The notes: generated from the letters alone by a model not told the origin. DNA of 64,000 nt from an uncultured Deferribacteraceae bacterium (GCA_947039395.1 CAMQYS010000003.1:1-64000); one strand, 5' to 3'; shown: positions 10,000-19,123, counted from the stretch's first letter. A program made the numbers and translations.

Positions 10000-10595
10000 A
10001 ATCCTGAAAATCCACTTTTTGTTTCAATACTCTCTTTATTCCTTAAAGACTCTACAACTTTTTCTAAAAAGCCAAACCCTGCCCACGAAACAATATTCAG
10101 ACGTTTCATATCTGATCCATTAGCTATTAGATACTCTGCTATATCTTGACGATCTGTAAAATCTATAGCCGACATATTCCAGTTACTTATAGTATTAACG
10201 TTAGCACCTGCCTCAACTAAAACCTTAATCATAGCCATATCGCCATCACTTGCAGCAACATGTAATGGAATCTCATCTTCATCGAAATCACCAAAAATAC
10301 TATTTACATTTACGCCTGCTTTAATTAACAGTTTAACATTTTCAATATCACCCTTTATAACATACTCAGTTAACTCTCGATATTTAACAATATCACGTTT
10401 AGGCGGTTCTGCTATCTCTTCTTCTGCAATTAAACTTTCTATCTCTTTTTGTGCAGTAATTTCTTCTTTCTCTATTGCTGATGTTGTTTCTGTGTTTACA
10501 CTTACTTCAACTACTTCTTTTCTATCTTTTTTACAACTAACAGTAGTTAGACTTAAAACCAATATTAATATAGTTACTAAATTTTTCATCTTCAT
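9963..10595 (-). pseudogene. Ankyrin repeat lipoprotein, 5' part, frameshifted
   Basis: A lipoprotein signal peptide (MKMKNLVTILILVLSLTTVSC, with Cys in the lipobox) is followed by a charged linker and ankyrin repeats from about residue 70. The frame ends at GLHHSLLHQVTDI, a nonsense tail: a missing base near 10000 moves translation off the ankyrin frame, which continues to 9634. The SD AGGAG lies seven bases before the ATG. The intact product would be a membrane-anchored periplasmic ankyrin scaffold. The cause may be true decay, slippage or a sequencing error. Confidence 0.85.
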
Positions 10596-10607
10596 AAACT
10601 CTCCTAT

Positions 10608-11243
10608 TTATACAGTTTTATCGCTATGTTTTGAGCCGTGTTCAATCAATTTTATTAATTTAAAAACTCGTGCAACTTCTGCTCTAATATCTTTATCATC
10701 TGATGAATTATTATCAATTACCATATCAGCGTATTTCAACTTTTCTTCATACGGCATTTGAACATTTATAATTTTTTTGATTACATCAACTGGGAGATTA
10801 TCCCTTGATGATACCCGTTTAATCTGTGTTTCAATATCTGTATAGATAAGAATTGTTAGATCGTACCCTTTATAAAATCCACTCTCTATAAGTACAGCTG
10901 CATGAGTTATTATAATAGCTTTACTATCTGTAGATTTAATTTTGTTAGCTAACCGTCTATCTTCTGCCATAATATATTTATGTGTAATACTTTCAAGTAG
11001 TAACCTTTTGTCATCAGATTTAAAAACAATATCTTTTAACACTTTACGATTGATCTCATTATTTTCATCTAAGATATTATAACCGTTAAACACCTCAACT
11101 ATGTCTTTATACACTTCGCTATCTTTTGTATAGATCGTTTTTGATATCACATCTAGATCTATACTGTAACAACCTAGCTCTTCAAATAAATCAGCTATAT
11201 AGTTTTTACCTGATCCTATTCCACCTGTTAATGCTATCCTCAT
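10608..11243 (-). CDS. coaE: Dephospho-CoA kinase
   Basis: Adds the 3'-phosphate to dephospho-CoA, the last step of coenzyme A synthesis. The P-loop GGIGSGKN is at residues 7-14, and CoaE-typical residues follow in DLDVISK, the HKYI stretch and the SRDNLP lid. Length 211 is normal. It lies just upstream of the ankyrin lipoprotein gene on the same strand (12-base gap) and downstream of the CxxC protein gene, probably in one transcript. Confidence 0.93.
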   Translation of the reverse strand: MRIALTGGIGSGKNYIADLFEELGCYSIDLDVISKTIYTKDSEVYKDIVEVFNGYNILDENNEINRKVLKDIVFKSDDKRLLLESITHKYIMAEDRRLANKIKSTDSKAIIITHAAVLIESGFYKGYDLTILIYTDIETQIKRVSSRDNLPVDVIKKIINVQMPYEEKLKYADMVIDNNSSDDKDIRAEVARVFKLIKLIEHGSKHSDKTV

Positions 11244-11257
11244 AATATAGTAATCTC

Positions 11258-11500
11258 CTATATATTTCCGTACACAGATTTAAATATTTCTACCTGCTCA
11301 TCGTGATCTAGCGATGATATGAAGTAACATAATAGATCTGCTTTATACTCTCTACAAACTTGAGGACGATTTTTATAATCACTACATTTATTATCATACA
11401 TCAAAAATTCACACCGAACATCAGTATCTTTTTCAAGTGATGATATAGACAAAAACTCACAACATATACCACATATATGGCAATCAATATCTTTTAGCAT
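11258..11500 (-). CDS. YkgJ-like cysteine cluster protein
   Basis: A small 80-residue protein with CHICGICCEF, a Cys in VRCEFL, one in NKCSDYKNRPQVC and another later in the chain. This matches the CxxC..C pattern of the YkgJ/UPF0153 family, proposed to bind a zinc or iron centre. Biochemical role is not established. It is followed by coaE 14 bases downstream, probably in the same operon. Confidence 0.8.
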   Translation of the reverse strand: MLKDIDCHICGICCEFLSISSLEKDTDVRCEFLMYDNKCSDYKNRPQVCREYKADLLCYFISSLDHDEQVEIFKSVYGNI

Positions 11501-11547
11501 TTTTTAGCCTCATCGTATCTACTATCTTTTATTAAGCGTACTACCTT

Positions 11548-12288
11548 TTAGAGTTTCACGACTTTATTAACTTGTCCACCAAGCCCTGTTACATTTAGTT
11601 CAACTATATCTCCAACTTTAACTTCAGGAGGAGTAGCTGGTGTGCCTGTTAGAATAATATCTCCTGCTTGCAACGTCATAACAGTTGATGCGTGTGCTAT
11701 AAGTTCGTACGGTGAAAAATGTATATCTGCAAATTTACCACTCTGTACAGTTTCATTATTGATCTTTGTAATCATCTCTATATCATCATCAATATTGAAA
11801 GTTGTATCAATATATAACCCTAACGGAGTTGTTGTATCGTAGCATTTACCTTGTGTATAACTTTCAGGAAGTTTAGAGTTGCGAGCCGTTATATCGTTCG
11901 CTACTGTGTAGCCTAAAATATAATCTTTAGCGTGTTCCACTTTAACACAGTGTGCTTTTCTTGATATCACTAACGCTACCTCTATCTCTAAATGTAGAGA
12001 GTCTATATTATCTGGATAGACGATATTATCATATGCAGATATAATAGTTGTTGGTGGTTTTAGAAACATTAACGGTATATCAGATATAGACTCACTCTTA
12101 TAATTCTTTCTAAAGCCTATTACTTTTGACGGTAAAATAGGTGGCAAGATTTTCACATCATTAATATTATATTTATCGTTACTAATCTCATAGCTGTGAA
12201 AAAACGATCCATGTATCCTAGATACCGTATCGTTATCTAACACACCTCTATACTCTGTACTACCTATTAAATATCTTACAAGTTTCAT
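11548..12288 (-). CDS. Fumarylacetoacetate hydrolase family protein
   Basis: A 246-residue FAH-fold enzyme. The C-terminal catalytic core shows the metal-binding acidic residues in LEIEVALVISRKAH and GYTVANDITAR, and the conserved GDIILTGTPA segment near residue 215. Single-domain bacterial members act on acylpyruvates, oxaloacetate (decarboxylation or tautomerisation) or catechol meta-cleavage products; no pathway genes are adjacent, so the substrate is open. SD AGGTGA lies upstream of the ATG. It is transcribed with the CCA enzyme upstream and the YkgJ-like gene downstream. Confidence 0.87.
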   Translation of the reverse strand: MKLVRYLIGSTEYRGVLDNDTVSRIHGSFFHSYEISNDKYNINDVKILPPILPSKVIGFRKNYKSESISDIPLMFLKPPTTIISAYDNIVYPDNIDSLHLEIEVALVISRKAHCVKVEHAKDYILGYTVANDITARNSKLPESYTQGKCYDTTTPLGLYIDTTFNIDDDIEMITKINNETVQSGKFADIHFSPYELIAHASTVMTLQAGDIILTGTPATPPEVKVGDIVELNVTGLGGQVNKVVKL

Positions 12289-12335
12289 AATTTATAATCA
12301 CCTCTTATTATTTATAATAAAACAAATTTCGTAAA

Positions 12336-13532
12336 CTACTTAGAGATATTTTTTAGATACTCATTAATATCTTCAATATTAATCTCATTAAAAGATAGTA
12401 ATATTTTTAGATCTTCCAATATCACTTTAAACTCTACTGATGGTTTTACACCCTTTTGCAACAGCGTATCACCCGATATTAATCCTGCTCTGTTTATATC
12501 CACTCTATTATACAACTCATTAATTATATTTAACTTACTGCTATCAAATTTTAGAAGTTTAAAAATATACATTACTGTATCGTACCTATCGTAAATTCTA
12601 TAACAGAATTTTTTGTAATCTTTATCTGTTTCTATAGATTTAAATTCATCAATTACTTTAAACATATCATTTATAAATTTTCTACAGTTATTAGAAAGTT
12701 TAAGATACTCAACAACAATATTTGCAACTTTATAGTTGAGCATTAGAACAATAAGAATATTTAATTTATTACTGTTAATATAATCATTATGGTTCTCTCT
12801 TATTTCGATTATATATCTCTCAACTTTGCTCCAAAAAATATTATAATCATCTACAAAATATAAGCTAGTTAATGATGCAAATAGATTACTATCAATGATT
12901 GTTTTTAAACTGTTACTAATATATTCGCCATCAATAATTTTACAAATCTCACTAGTAATTCTCTCACTTGCACTCTCTTTTAATTTAGGTATATTCTCTA
13001 CTAGGTTTTTCATAGTAGCGTCCTCAATCATAAAACCGTATCGTGATTGAAACCTAAACGCTCTAAGAATTCTTAACGGATCATCTATAAAAGTTTTATC
13101 TGACACTTTTCTTATAATTTTATTTTCGATATCTGCGTAATCACCTATTAGATTATACTCACTATCAATAGCTAAATTATTTATTGTAAAATCACGCAAC
13201 TTTATATCAGCGTATACATCTATCCCACGAGGAGCTGATATATCGGCTAAATGTATTTTACTCTTTTTATCTATGATAGATACATTCTCTTTAAATTCAA
13301 TAGCATATGCATTAATTTTCTTAGCTAATTTTTTAGCGAACTGAGTATAGTCTACATTGAACGGTACGATATCTATATCTACTGTATCGTAACCTAAAAT
13401 TATATCCCTTACTGTTCCACCTATTATATAAAATTCAGCATTCAACTCATCAGCTGTATCCTTTAAACTATTTAGAAAAGGTATTTTACGATCAACGCTC
13501 TTTCTTATGAAACTACTATCTATTATTGACAT
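12336..13532 (-). CDS. CCA tRNA nucleotidyltransferase / poly(A) polymerase family
   Basis: A class II nucleotidyltransferase that probably adds or repairs the 3' CCA of tRNAs. The head domain carries GGTVRDIILG and the two catalytic Asp in DTVDIDIVPF; then RDFTINNLA and DPLRILRAFRFQSRYGF, all family hallmarks. The C-terminal half is divergent and AT-rich, without a clear HD motif. The start is unsure between this ATG (MSIIDSS) and a TTG at 13547. About 398 residues. Confidence 0.85.
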   Translation of the reverse strand: MSIIDSSFIRKSVDRKIPFLNSLKDTADELNAEFYIIGGTVRDIILGYDTVDIDIVPFNVDYTQFAKKLAKKINAYAIEFKENVSIIDKKSKIHLADISAPRGIDVYADIKLRDFTINNLAIDSEYNLIGDYADIENKIIRKVSDKTFIDDPLRILRAFRFQSRYGFMIEDATMKNLVENIPKLKESASERITSEICKIIDGEYISNSLKTIIDSNLFASLTSLYFVDDYNIFWSKVERYIIEIRENHNDYINSNKLNILIVLMLNYKVANIVVEYLKLSNNCRKFINDMFKVIDEFKSIETDKDYKKFCYRIYDRYDTVMYIFKLLKFDSSKLNIINELYNRVDINRAGLISGDTLLQKGVKPSVEFKVILEDLKILLSFNEINIEDINEYLKNISK

Positions 13533-13619
13533 CTTTAATATTACCAACTAAAATATTTTATTTATTATACTGTTTGTTTGATATAAATCAAATATTAATA
13601 CAGTTGGAGTTGTTGTTAA

Positions 13620-14534
13620 ATGCGTTTTAATATTTTAACCTTAATTGTAACTACATTAGTTATATCTATTTCTTGTGCACCTTATGAGTCTTTATACAGA
13701 TCATCATACGATGATTTTCGTGAACCGCTAGGAGCATTTACTCCACCACCAAAACCTAAAGATGATATTGTAGAACAAGCAAGCAATGAAGATCCTTATG
13801 AATATCACGGTAAAGATATGAATGTTGTCCAGCAACCTGAAACTATGCTTAACTACGATGAGTTAGAAGATATATGTGTAACTATCCCTGAAGGTACTCG
13901 AAAAAAGATAGGCAATCCTTATGTTATAAACGGTACAACTTACTACCCTATAGATTCAGCTGAAAACTTTACAGAAGAGGGTGTTGCCTCTTGGTACGGT
14001 CCTGGATTTAACGGTAAAAAAACTGCGAACGGCGAAATATACGATCAAACAGCGATGACTGCAGCTCATAGAACGTTACCTATTCCTACACTTCTTAAAG
14101 TAGAAAATCTTGAGAACGGTAGACAGATAGTTGTTAGAGTTAATGATAGAGGTCCATTTTCTAAAGGTAGAGTAATAGATCTATCTGAAGCTGGAGCTGC
14201 ACGAATAGGTATGTTAAAGAAAGGTACTGCAAAAGTTAGATTAACTGTACTTTCTGAAGATCCTAACTGTTACGCTATTAAAGGCGAAGAGATAGATCTT
14301 GATAAAGGCGATTTCGCTGTGCAGATCGGAGCATTTATTGATATTAATAACAAAAATAGATTTGTTGAAAAAGTAACAGAAGATAACTATACAGTAGAAA
14401 CAACTATTGGAGATGTTGATAATGTAACTTTTAATAGAGTACGCATCACTGGATATAAATCTAAAATAGATGCAAAAGCAGAAGCTGATTTAATAGGTGA
14501 AAAATTTCCCGGTGCTTTTGTAATAGCTAGATAA
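13620..14534 (+). CDS. rlpA: RlpA-family septal ring lytic transglycosylase with SPOR domain
   Basis: A lipoprotein signal with Cys at residue 19 (VISISCAP) anchors the protein to the outer membrane. A double-psi beta-barrel follows: GVASWYGPGFNGKKTANGE near residue 120, AAHRTLP, and VRVNDRGPF, the family's active-site region. The last about 75 residues form a SPOR domain (FAVQIGAF) that binds denuded septal peptidoglycan. It likely cleaves glycan strands during division. SD TTGGAG upstream. Divergent from the CCA gene. Confidence 0.92.
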   Translation: MRFNILTLIVTTLVISISCAPYESLYRSSYDDFREPLGAFTPPPKPKDDIVEQASNEDPYEYHGKDMNVVQQPETMLNYDELEDICVTIPEGTRKKIGNPYVINGTTYYPIDSAENFTEEGVASWYGPGFNGKKTANGEIYDQTAMTAAHRTLPIPTLLKVENLENGRQIVVRVNDRGPFSKGRVIDLSEAGAARIGMLKKGTAKVRLTVLSEDPNCYAIKGEEIDLDKGDFAVQIGAFIDINNKNRFVEKVTEDNYTVETTIGDVDNVTFNRVRITGYKSKIDAKAEADLIGEKFPGAFVIAR

Positions 14535-14573
14535 GATTAAGATTATTAAGCAAATAAAATTGAATATAATTAA

Positions 14574-15236
14574 ATGACTAAAACTGAAAGATTAAAAATC
14601 ATATTAGATTATCTTGATAAAATTTACGATGATCCTAGATGTGAACTATTTTATGAAACTCCGTTCCAACTTCTAGTTGCAACTATTTTATCAGCACAAT
14701 GTACAGATAAACAGGTGAACAAAGTTACTCCTAGTCTATTTGCAAAATATCCTACAGCTTACGATATGGCTTTAGCAGATATAAGCGATATAGAGAAACT
14801 TATTTATACAACTGGTTTCTATAAAAATAAAAGTAAAAATATTCTGTTAGCATCAAAAATGATCGTCGATGATTTTGATGGTATCCTTCCTAACACTCTT
14901 GAAGATCTAGTTAAACTTCCTGGTGCTGGTAGAAAAACTGCAAATGTTGTACTAGGTAACGCTTTTAATACAGCTGGAATCGTTGTTGATACCCACATGT
15001 TAAGAGTATCTAATAGACTTGGTTTAACAAAATTAACCGATCCTGTAAAAGTAGAGTTTGATCTTATGAAAAAAATACCTAAAACCAGCTGGACAAAATT
15101 TTCTCATCAGATGGTACTATTTGGAAGATATACCTGTAAAGCTAAAAAAACCGATTGTCATCTATGTGATTTAGCTGACGGAATATGTGGTTTCTATAAA
15201 GAGAATGTTAAAATAGAGTTGAAAAGAAAGAAATAA
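14574..15236 (+). CDS. nth: Endonuclease III (DNA glycosylase/AP lyase)
   Basis: Removes oxidised pyrimidines and nicks at abasic sites in base excision repair. The helix-hairpin-helix LPGAGRKTANVVLG contains the catalytic Lys; the catalytic Asp is in VVDTHMLRV. The C-terminal [4Fe-4S] loop is C-x6-C-x2-C-x6-C (CKAKKTDCHLCDLADGIC), one residue longer in the last spacing than the E. coli enzyme. Length 220 is slightly longer than the E. coli enzyme. Confidence 0.94.
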   Translation: MTKTERLKIILDYLDKIYDDPRCELFYETPFQLLVATILSAQCTDKQVNKVTPSLFAKYPTAYDMALADISDIEKLIYTTGFYKNKSKNILLASKMIVDDFDGILPNTLEDLVKLPGAGRKTANVVLGNAFNTAGIVVDTHMLRVSNRLGLTKLTDPVKVEFDLMKKIPKTSWTKFSHQMVLFGRYTCKAKKTDCHLCDLADGICGFYKENVKIELKRKK

Positions 15237-15298
15237 CTGTGCAACTTCTACAAAAATAATTTAACACAACATTAAAATAATCTGGAAGTAAAAAACAT

Positions 15299-16474
15299 AT
15301 GAAAACATTATACTTCGATATATTCTCTGGTATATCTGGAGATATGGCTTTATCGGCACTCATATCCTTAGGTGTTGATGAAAAAGAGATTTCAGAGATC
15401 TTATCAAAATTAACCGATATAAAAATAGATCTATCAGTTGAAAAAATAGATAGACACTCAATCTCTGCCAATCTACTTAAAATCAAAACAACAGACGATA
15501 GTAAAAGATATCGCAACCTTAACGATATAAAAAATATTCTAGAAGATAGCGATCTTAAAAATGAGGTTATTAATAACTCTATTAAAACATTTGATATCTT
15601 AGCTGTTGCTGAAGCATCTATTCATAATATGTCTGTTGATAAAGTACACTTTCATGAGATCGGTGCAATTGATAGCATTATAGATATCGTTGGAGTTTCA
15701 TACGCACTTGATACTCTTAATATCAATAAAGTATTATCGAGTAAACCTGTTCTAGGGCATGGAACTGTTAAAACTGAACACGGTATTCTACCTCTTCCTG
15801 CTCCTGCAACGCTTAGAATATTAAACAAGATAGATGTGAAACGTATAGATGTTGAAGGCGAACTAACAACTCCAACTGGTGCTGCAATTTTGAAAGCTAA
15901 CGTTCAAGAGTTTAAAAATTCGTTTGATGGAACTATTATAAAAGAGGTATATTCAACTGGAAATCTATCATTTAAAGAGATACCTAACCTACTTAGAACA
16001 ATACTATTAGAAAGTGGTAGTCACAACAATAAACTATATACCGATAAAATATATCAGATATCTACAAACATAGATGATATGACTGGAGAAGCGTTAGGGT
16101 TTTTACTTGATAGATTACTATCAGTTGGAGCATACGATGTTACATACTCTCAATCTACAGGTAAAAAAAATCGTCCAACTCATATCATAAATATAATTCT
16201 TCCTTTTAATTTAAAAGATATTATAATTAAAACAATCTTTAAATATTCTACAACTGCTGGTATCCGTATATCAGAGGTTGATAGAGTTGTGATGAATAGA
16301 GAGTTTAAAATTATAGACCTATTTGGTAACAATATTAATGTTAAAATTCTAAAATATGGTGATATTGAAAAGGTATCGCCTGAATGGGATGATTGTGTGT
16401 CTGTATCAAAGATAATAGACATGACTCCGATTGAAGTGTATTATAAAGCTATAGGTATTATAAACAATCAATAA
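15299..16474 (+). CDS. larC: Nickel-pincer cofactor biosynthesis protein LarC
   Basis: LarC inserts nickel into the pyridinium dithiocarboxylate pincer cofactor of lactate racemase. The N-terminus LYFDIFSGISGDMAL and the metal-binding VHFHEIGAIDSI are family hallmarks; the C-terminal half ends with PEWDDCVSVSK. All 391 codons lie in a single frame, unlike some Lactobacillus larC genes that need a programmed frameshift. larA, larB and larE are not in the window, so use in lactate racemisation is inferred from the family only. Confidence 0.9.
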   Translation: MKTLYFDIFSGISGDMALSALISLGVDEKEISEILSKLTDIKIDLSVEKIDRHSISANLLKIKTTDDSKRYRNLNDIKNILEDSDLKNEVINNSIKTFDILAVAEASIHNMSVDKVHFHEIGAIDSIIDIVGVSYALDTLNINKVLSSKPVLGHGTVKTEHGILPLPAPATLRILNKIDVKRIDVEGELTTPTGAAILKANVQEFKNSFDGTIIKEVYSTGNLSFKEIPNLLRTILLESGSHNNKLYTDKIYQISTNIDDMTGEALGFLLDRLLSVGAYDVTYSQSTGKKNRPTHIINIILPFNLKDIIIKTIFKYSTTAGIRISEVDRVVMNREFKIIDLFGNNINVKILKYGDIEKVSPEWDDCVSVSKIIDMTPIEVYYKAIGIINNQ

Positions 16475-16500
16475 AGATAATCGTTAAAGGAGGCAGTACA

Positions 16501-17028
16501 ATGAAGAAACAAAGTAAAGGATATGTACAAGTGTACACTGGTAACGGTAAAGGTAAATCAACTGCATCATTCGGTTTAGCGCTTCGTGCTGTTGGTGCTG
16601 GATATAAAGTTTTTATAGGACAGTTTTTAAAAGGACAAGATTACTCTGAACTTAAAAGTTTTGAACTGCTAGCTCCTAATGTTGAAGTTGTTAAATTAGG
16701 TGGCGAGTGTTTTATATTCGGTGAACCATCAGAAGAAGATTATGTAATGGCAAAAGAAGGTTTAGCTTTATGCGAACAAAAATTAACTTCTGGTGAATTC
16801 GATATAGTTATTTTAGATGAAATAAATGTTGCACTATATTTTAAAGTTCTAACTGAAGAAGATCTTTTATCGTTAATAGATAAAAAACCAGAAAATGTTG
16901 AACTGATATTAACAGGTAGATACGCATCAGAGAAAGTTATTGAACGTGCTGATCTTGTAACAGAGATGAGAGAGATTAAACATTACTATAATATAGGCGT
17001 TGATGCAAGAGTGGGCATAGAGAGTTAA
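16501..17028 (+). CDS. cobO: Corrinoid adenosyltransferase, CobO/BtuR family
   Basis: Transfers adenosyl from ATP to cob(I)alamin or its precursor to give coenzyme B12. It has the P-loop YTGNGKGKSTASFG near the N-terminus, LDEINVAL (Walker B region) and the ending LVTEMREIKHYYNIGVDARVGIE, all typical. Length 175 is normal. A very strong SD (AAAGGAGG) precedes the ATG. The product would supply adenosylcobalamin to the methylmalonyl-CoA mutase implied by the B12 domain and MeaB genes at 46.4-47.9 kb. Confidence 0.93.
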   Translation: MKKQSKGYVQVYTGNGKGKSTASFGLALRAVGAGYKVFIGQFLKGQDYSELKSFELLAPNVEVVKLGGECFIFGEPSEEDYVMAKEGLALCEQKLTSGEFDIVILDEINVALYFKVLTEEDLLSLIDKKPENVELILTGRYASEKVIERADLVTEMREIKHYYNIGVDARVGIES

Positions 17029-17135
17029 TCTAGCTACTATTATATAGATTGTTCTCAGCTTTCTGTATACATCATGTGCCTTTATCAAAAATTTATTTAA
17101 TTATCAATATATAGCTTGAAATTAAATTATTATGA

Positions 17136-17166
17136 GCAAGTAAGTTACTCTAATTTACTTGCTTTT
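17136..17166 (+). terminator. Rho-independent terminator after cobO
   Basis: Stem GCAAGTAA (17136-17143) pairs with TTACTTGC (17155-17162) and is followed by TTTT. It lies about 110 bases after cobO and separates it from the next promoter. The rest of the 275-base gap holds only that promoter. Confidence 0.75.
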
Positions 17167-17210
17167 CTACTATCTAAATACAGATGAAAAATATATCTCA
17201 TACTCTTCTA

Positions 17211-17239
17211 TTGATTTAAGTTACAATAGTTATTATAAT
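17211..17239 (+). promoter_or_regulatory. Sigma-70 promoter of the orphan gene at 17305
   Basis: TTGATT (17211-17216) and a perfect TATAAT (17234-17239) have a 17-base spacer, 66 bases before the ATG. With terminators on both sides this defines a single-gene transcript. Confidence 0.7.
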
Positions 17240-17304
17240 ATATACTTAGGGCGTTGAAAGATTTTTGTAGTTAAAATGATTACTTTGTAGTAAAGGAGAA
17301 TAAT

Positions 17305-17721
17305 ATGAGTGCCGGAAAAATCGGGCTTAATTATATCAATATGGTCAATATTAAACCTAAAGACTATATAAATAAAATGATTGGGCCAAATAATAGTGTG
17401 ACTGTTAATACTTCATATACCAATACTGGGTTTAGAAACGTAGCACAAAACAACTCTTATAAAATAGATAGACAAGTGTTTCATCGTCAAGATGCAGCAA
17501 GAAGAGAGAGTTATCAAGCTTATGCAAAATGGGATAAAGCATCAACAACGAATAAAATTCAAGCAGAGTCTGAACGAGTTTTAGATGTTAATAAAGTAAA
17601 CCAACAAGGAATGCGTAAAGCGATCGGTATTCCATACGTTAAAAGTAGTTACGATGATATTATGCCTGCATATACACCATCGCATCTTAAAAAAGGTGTA
17701 AATCTAAACATAGTTGGATAG
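17305..17721 (+). CDS. Orphan Asn/Lys-rich small protein
   Basis: I do not recognise this 138-residue protein. It has no signal peptide, membrane segment or Cys. The middle is hydrophilic and probably helical (HRQDAARRESYQAYAKWDKA), and the C-terminal part has YVKSSYDDIMPAYTPSHLKK. It has a good SD (AAGGAG) and its own consensus promoter and flanking terminators, which argue for a real, perhaps well expressed gene. Cytoplasmic by appearance; function unknown. Confidence 0.75.
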   Translation: MSAGKIGLNYINMVNIKPKDYINKMIGPNNSVTVNTSYTNTGFRNVAQNNSYKIDRQVFHRQDAARRESYQAYAKWDKASTTNKIQAESERVLDVNKVNQQGMRKAIGIPYVKSSYDDIMPAYTPSHLKKGVNLNIVG

Positions 17722-17770
17722 TAATTTTAAATATTTAATTAAGAATAAATTTTGAGATAATCTTAAAGTA

Positions 17771-17813
17771 GGGAGATAATAACTATCATATTAATGATAC
17801 ATTATTATCTCCC
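17771..17813. terminator. Strong hairpin between convergent genes
   Basis: A perfect 12-base stem, GGGAGATAATAA (17771-17782) with TTATTATCTCCC (17802-17813), extends inward (TATCAT/ATGATA) to a small loop. It sits between the convergent orphan gene and ccdA and could stop transcription from both sides. T-tracts are short on either side. Confidence 0.75.
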
Positions 17814-17831
17814 TCTATTTATCTTAGTAAT

Positions 17832-18563
17832 TTAGTATATCGGCATAAACTGCATTAAGAATGCAACAATCATCGTCATATTGTTACTTACAAGAAGAAC
17901 CCCTATAACGATAAGTAACATCGCTGATACCCTCTCAATCCATACAATATATTTGCTTATTTTTTTAGTAAACTTAATTATTCTTCCAAGTGCGATAGCT
18001 GTTATAAGAAATGGTATCCATAAACCTAATGAATATACAGCAAGAAGTTTTGCACCATAATAAATCGTATCGCCTTTAGCAGCTAATATAAGTATCGCTG
18101 ATAATATAGGACCTATACAAGGAGTCCAACCTAAAACAAAAGCTAAGCCTAATATAAATGCTTGAATATAATATGGCACAGCAGAGTTTTTCTTATAATT
18201 TATTTTAGCCTGTTTAAATAGAAAACCTATCTTAAATACACCTAGCATATTTAATCCGAAAATTATAATAATAACTCCCGCAACCCTTGAAAGTATTATT
18301 TTATATTCGTTAAGTACCGATCCAACATATGTTGCAGACATACCAAGCATTATAAAAACAGATGAAAAAGCTAATCCAAAAAATATCGCACCTATTATAG
18401 CTTCTTTACTAACATTTTTTTGATCGGTTAACTCTTTAACACTTTTACCAGATATAAATGATATATAACCTGGGATAAGTGGTAGAACACACGGTGAAAG
18501 AAATGATAATATACCTGCTATAAATGCAGAGAAAAACGTTGGTATATCAATTAAATCTATTAT
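17832..18563 (-). CDS. ccdA: Cytochrome c biogenesis protein CcdA, apparent AUA start
   Basis: A membrane thiol-disulfide transporter of the DsbD/CcdA family that carries electrons across the inner membrane to reduce apocytochrome c thiols. The two conserved Cys lie in LSFLSPCVLPLIPGY (Cys about residue 25) and GWTPCIGPIL (about 149), within about six hydrophobic segments. The first ATG in frame (18350) is 71 codons too late and would remove the first Cys. Upstream, no ATG, GTG or TTG exists before an in-frame TGA, but ATA at 18563 sits seven bases after AAGGAG. About 243 residues, normal for CcdA. Confidence 0.88.
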   Translation of the reverse strand: MIDLIDIPTFFSAFIAGILSFLSPCVLPLIPGYISFISGKSVKELTDQKNVSKEAIIGAIFFGLAFSSVFIMLGMSATYVGSVLNEYKIILSRVAGVIIIIFGLNMLGVFKIGFLFKQAKINYKKNSAVPYYIQAFILGLAFVLGWTPCIGPILSAILILAAKGDTIYYGAKLLAVYSLGLWIPFLITAIALGRIIKFTKKISKYIVWIERVSAMLLIVIGVLLVSNNMTMIVAFLMQFMPIY

Positions 18564-18662
18564 GACTATACTCCTTAAAATATCTCATTGATCTACTATG
18601 CTACTTAAATATTGATACAATATTTAAAGTAAAGTTCACTCACTCTATAACTATATAAAACT

Positions 18663-19052
18663 ATAAACAATATGATCCATTAGGTAAAGAAAATAATATA
18701 ACATATCTAGATTGAAACTTATTACAATTTATATAAGTATAATGAATTTATCATTTTTTGAAAAATTATTATCAAAAAATCATTGCAAATAATAGTATAT
18801 ATTAATAGAATAAATGAGTTTAGATATTATGTAATTATCACCTTTTCATTTTTAGATGATTATAAAGCCGTCTTAAAAAGTGTTGAAAAGATATTATATA
18901 TATATTTGCAAAAATTATTAAACTTCTATAGAATAGCACTATCCTATGTTTATGACATTGTTTTATTAAGTAGAAGCGTTCGTGAGAATTTAGATGAGAA
19001 AATTGTGAAATTAGTTTTAGCAGAAGTTGTTACTGTGTCTGTGATCGGTTAC
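18663..19052 (+). repeat. Upstream copy of a 390-bp partial duplication
   Basis: This stretch closely matches 19124-19513, offset about 460 bases. Shared landmarks are ATAAACAATATGATC, GAGTTTAGATATTATGTA, GTTGAAAAGATATTATATAT, and the start of ccmE. It covers the ccmE leader and first codons only. The 103-codon open frame through here (18783-19094) is a by-product: the sister copy has a stop in that frame. Confidence 0.85.
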
Positions 19053-19094
19053 ATTATTATAGTATTCTTCTTTGGATACTCTTTAATAATGTAA
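18994..19094 (+). pseudogene. ccmE 5'-end fragment (duplicated, frameshifted)
   Basis: The ATG at 18994 corresponds to the ccmE start at 19455, but one base is lost in the third to fourth codons (GAGAAAATT instead of GAGTAAAATT), giving an immediate stop. Later codons in the shifted frame still spell KIVKLVLAEVVTVSVIGYI, close to the CcmE membrane anchor KIVKLVLAGVVVVSAIGYL. After that the similarity ends. Non-functional remnant. Confidence 0.85.
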
Positions 19095-19123
19095 AGTTTA
19101 CCTAATTATAAATATCTCAAATT

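Noticed and set aside
17832-18350. 172-residue short form of CcdA
   Set aside because: The internal ATG would remove the first membrane segment and redox Cys, while conserved sequence and a strong SD lie upstream.
18783-19094. 103-codon open frame upstream of ccmE
   Set aside because: It lies across the duplicated ccmE leader; the sister copy has a stop in the same frame and its C-terminal part is a shifted ccmE remnant.
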